From positions 1 through 32,995 of the forward strand of contig SVUD01000020.1 in assembly GCA_015063445.1 (NCBI GenBank): DNA of 32,995 nucleotides, in the 5' to 3' direction. Below the pieces are notes generated by a model, which had not been told where the DNA came from, did no database searches, and was given only the letters and a program-made list of their open reading frames with translations. The translations under genes and the position numbers were made by a program. This stretch comes from Oscillospiraceae bacterium (GTDB taxonomy: Bacteria > Bacillota_A > Clostridia > Oscillospirales > CAG-272). Positions 32,617 to 32,995 of this stretch are shown here, in pieces. Every line of letters begins with the position of its first letter. Positions within the stretch are counted from its first letter, which is position 1.

Positions 32617-32995
32617 ATGAAAATTAAGAAAATTGTGTTGATTTTGATAACCGTAGTTTACATATTTGCTCTATTTTCATTCGCAACCTCTGCAAAAACG
32701 GTATCGAGCAGCTCGAGAATTCAAGACTATGATAACTACATTCCATCAACCGAAGAGTCGCGGCTTGAAGAAAAGCTTAAGGCCGCGGAGGAAGAGTGCG
32801 GCGTTCCTTTCCGTGTCTACGTATACGAGTATTCGATAGGCGAGGGAAATGTTGATATGTATGACTACGAGAGAATAGTCGGCGAGAGTTTTGACGATCT
32901 TGTTCTTCTCGTTGTGTCGTTTGAATATGAAGAATATTTTTACGAGCTTTTTACAAAGGGCTCGCCCGATACGGCTATTACGGATAAGGAAGCCG
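32617..32995 (+). CDS. TPM-domain (YdjH/Psb32-like) protein, 3'-truncated by window edge
   Basis: The frame is open from the ATG at 32617 to the window end (126 complete codons). AGGAGG at 32605-32610 overlaps the preceding stop. The N-terminus (MKIKKIVLILITVVYIFALF, SFATSAKTVSS) is a signal peptide or anchor. Then comes the start of a TPM domain: VQDYDNYIPSTEE-like segment (IQDYDNYIPSTEESRLEEKL), EEECGVPFRVYVYEYS and LVLLVVSFEYEEYFYELFT. TPM proteins are often extracytoplasmic and membrane bound, and this one fits the third member (YdjH) of the ydjGHI-type cluster. The C-terminal part, and any following pspA homologue, lie outside the window. Confidence 0.87.
   Translation, partial: MKIKKIVLILITVVYIFALFSFATSAKTVSSSSRIQDYDNYIPSTEESRLEEKLKAAEEECGVPFRVYVYEYSIGEGNVDMYDYERIVGESFDDLVLLVVSFEYEEYFYELFTKGSPDTAITDKEA

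Overview
The window looks like a chromosomal segment of an anaerobic, moderately low-GC Bacillota of class Clostridia. The grounds are strong AGGAGG-type ribosome binding sites, consensus sigma-A promoters with 17-bp spacers, Rho-independent terminators with long T tracts, and typical clostridial gene sets: rpsB-tsf, a DUF5685-DnaJ pair, a YnzC/DUF896 protein, BioY, a SpoVB-like flippase and a YdjI/YdjG/TPM membrane-stress cluster. No tRNA, rRNA, CRISPR array, insertion sequence or prophage was seen.

Layout. 1-1755: the 3' part of rpsB, then tsf and a strong terminator. 1781-8223 (minus): one giant secreted protein gene, split by an apparent one-base deletion into an 834-codon part (signal peptide, alpha/beta hydrolase, Ig-like domain, beta-sandwich) and a roughly 1.3-kilocodon part with three long repeats. 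It is divergent from an AraC-family regulator (8363-9163). 9244-10770: a SpoVB-like flippase whose ribosome binding site lies inside a terminator hairpin. 10876-12153: an unusual ferritin-like protein with three iron-ligand-type helical pairs, followed by a dead XRE repressor remnant. 12562-14805 (minus): a GH78 alpha-L-rhamnosidase. 15030-17136: DUF5685, a J-domain protein and a membrane protein. 17170-19164: rimO and pgsA. 19446-21764: a leucine-rich-repeat lipoprotein and a membrane-anchored M23 peptidase. 22074-23267: homoserine dehydrogenase. 25943 down to 23308 (minus): bioY, a YnzC-like gene, a zinc-ribbon membrane protein and an AGCS transporter. 26316-29705: a cytidylate-kinase-like protein, argS and yebC. 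29714-29957: a tandem repeat in the yebC 3' UTR. 30164-32995: an SPFH/zinc-ribbon protein, a zinc-ribbon membrane protein and a TPM-domain protein cut by the window edge.

How the genes work together. Most are housekeeping: translation and tRNA charging (S2, EF-Ts, ArgS, RimO), lipid synthesis (PgsA), threonine/methionine synthesis (Hom) and biotin uptake (BioY). The accessory parts point to plant or host polysaccharide use (giant esterase-like protein with an AraC partner; rhamnosidase) and to envelope maintenance (flippase, M23 peptidase, LRR lipoprotein, YdjI-type cluster).

The signals I find most worth following are: the 107-bp tandem repeat that folds into a long GNRA-capped hairpin; two separate places where a terminator hairpin also holds the next gene's Shine-Dalgarno sequence and its T tract runs into the ATG; the triple E-X29-[E/D]xxH ferritin-like protein; two Asp-rich isoprenoid-synthase-like motifs in the DUF5685 protein; and a 21-bp direct repeat between the divergent bioY and kinase promoters. 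All residue numbers and stems were counted by hand.
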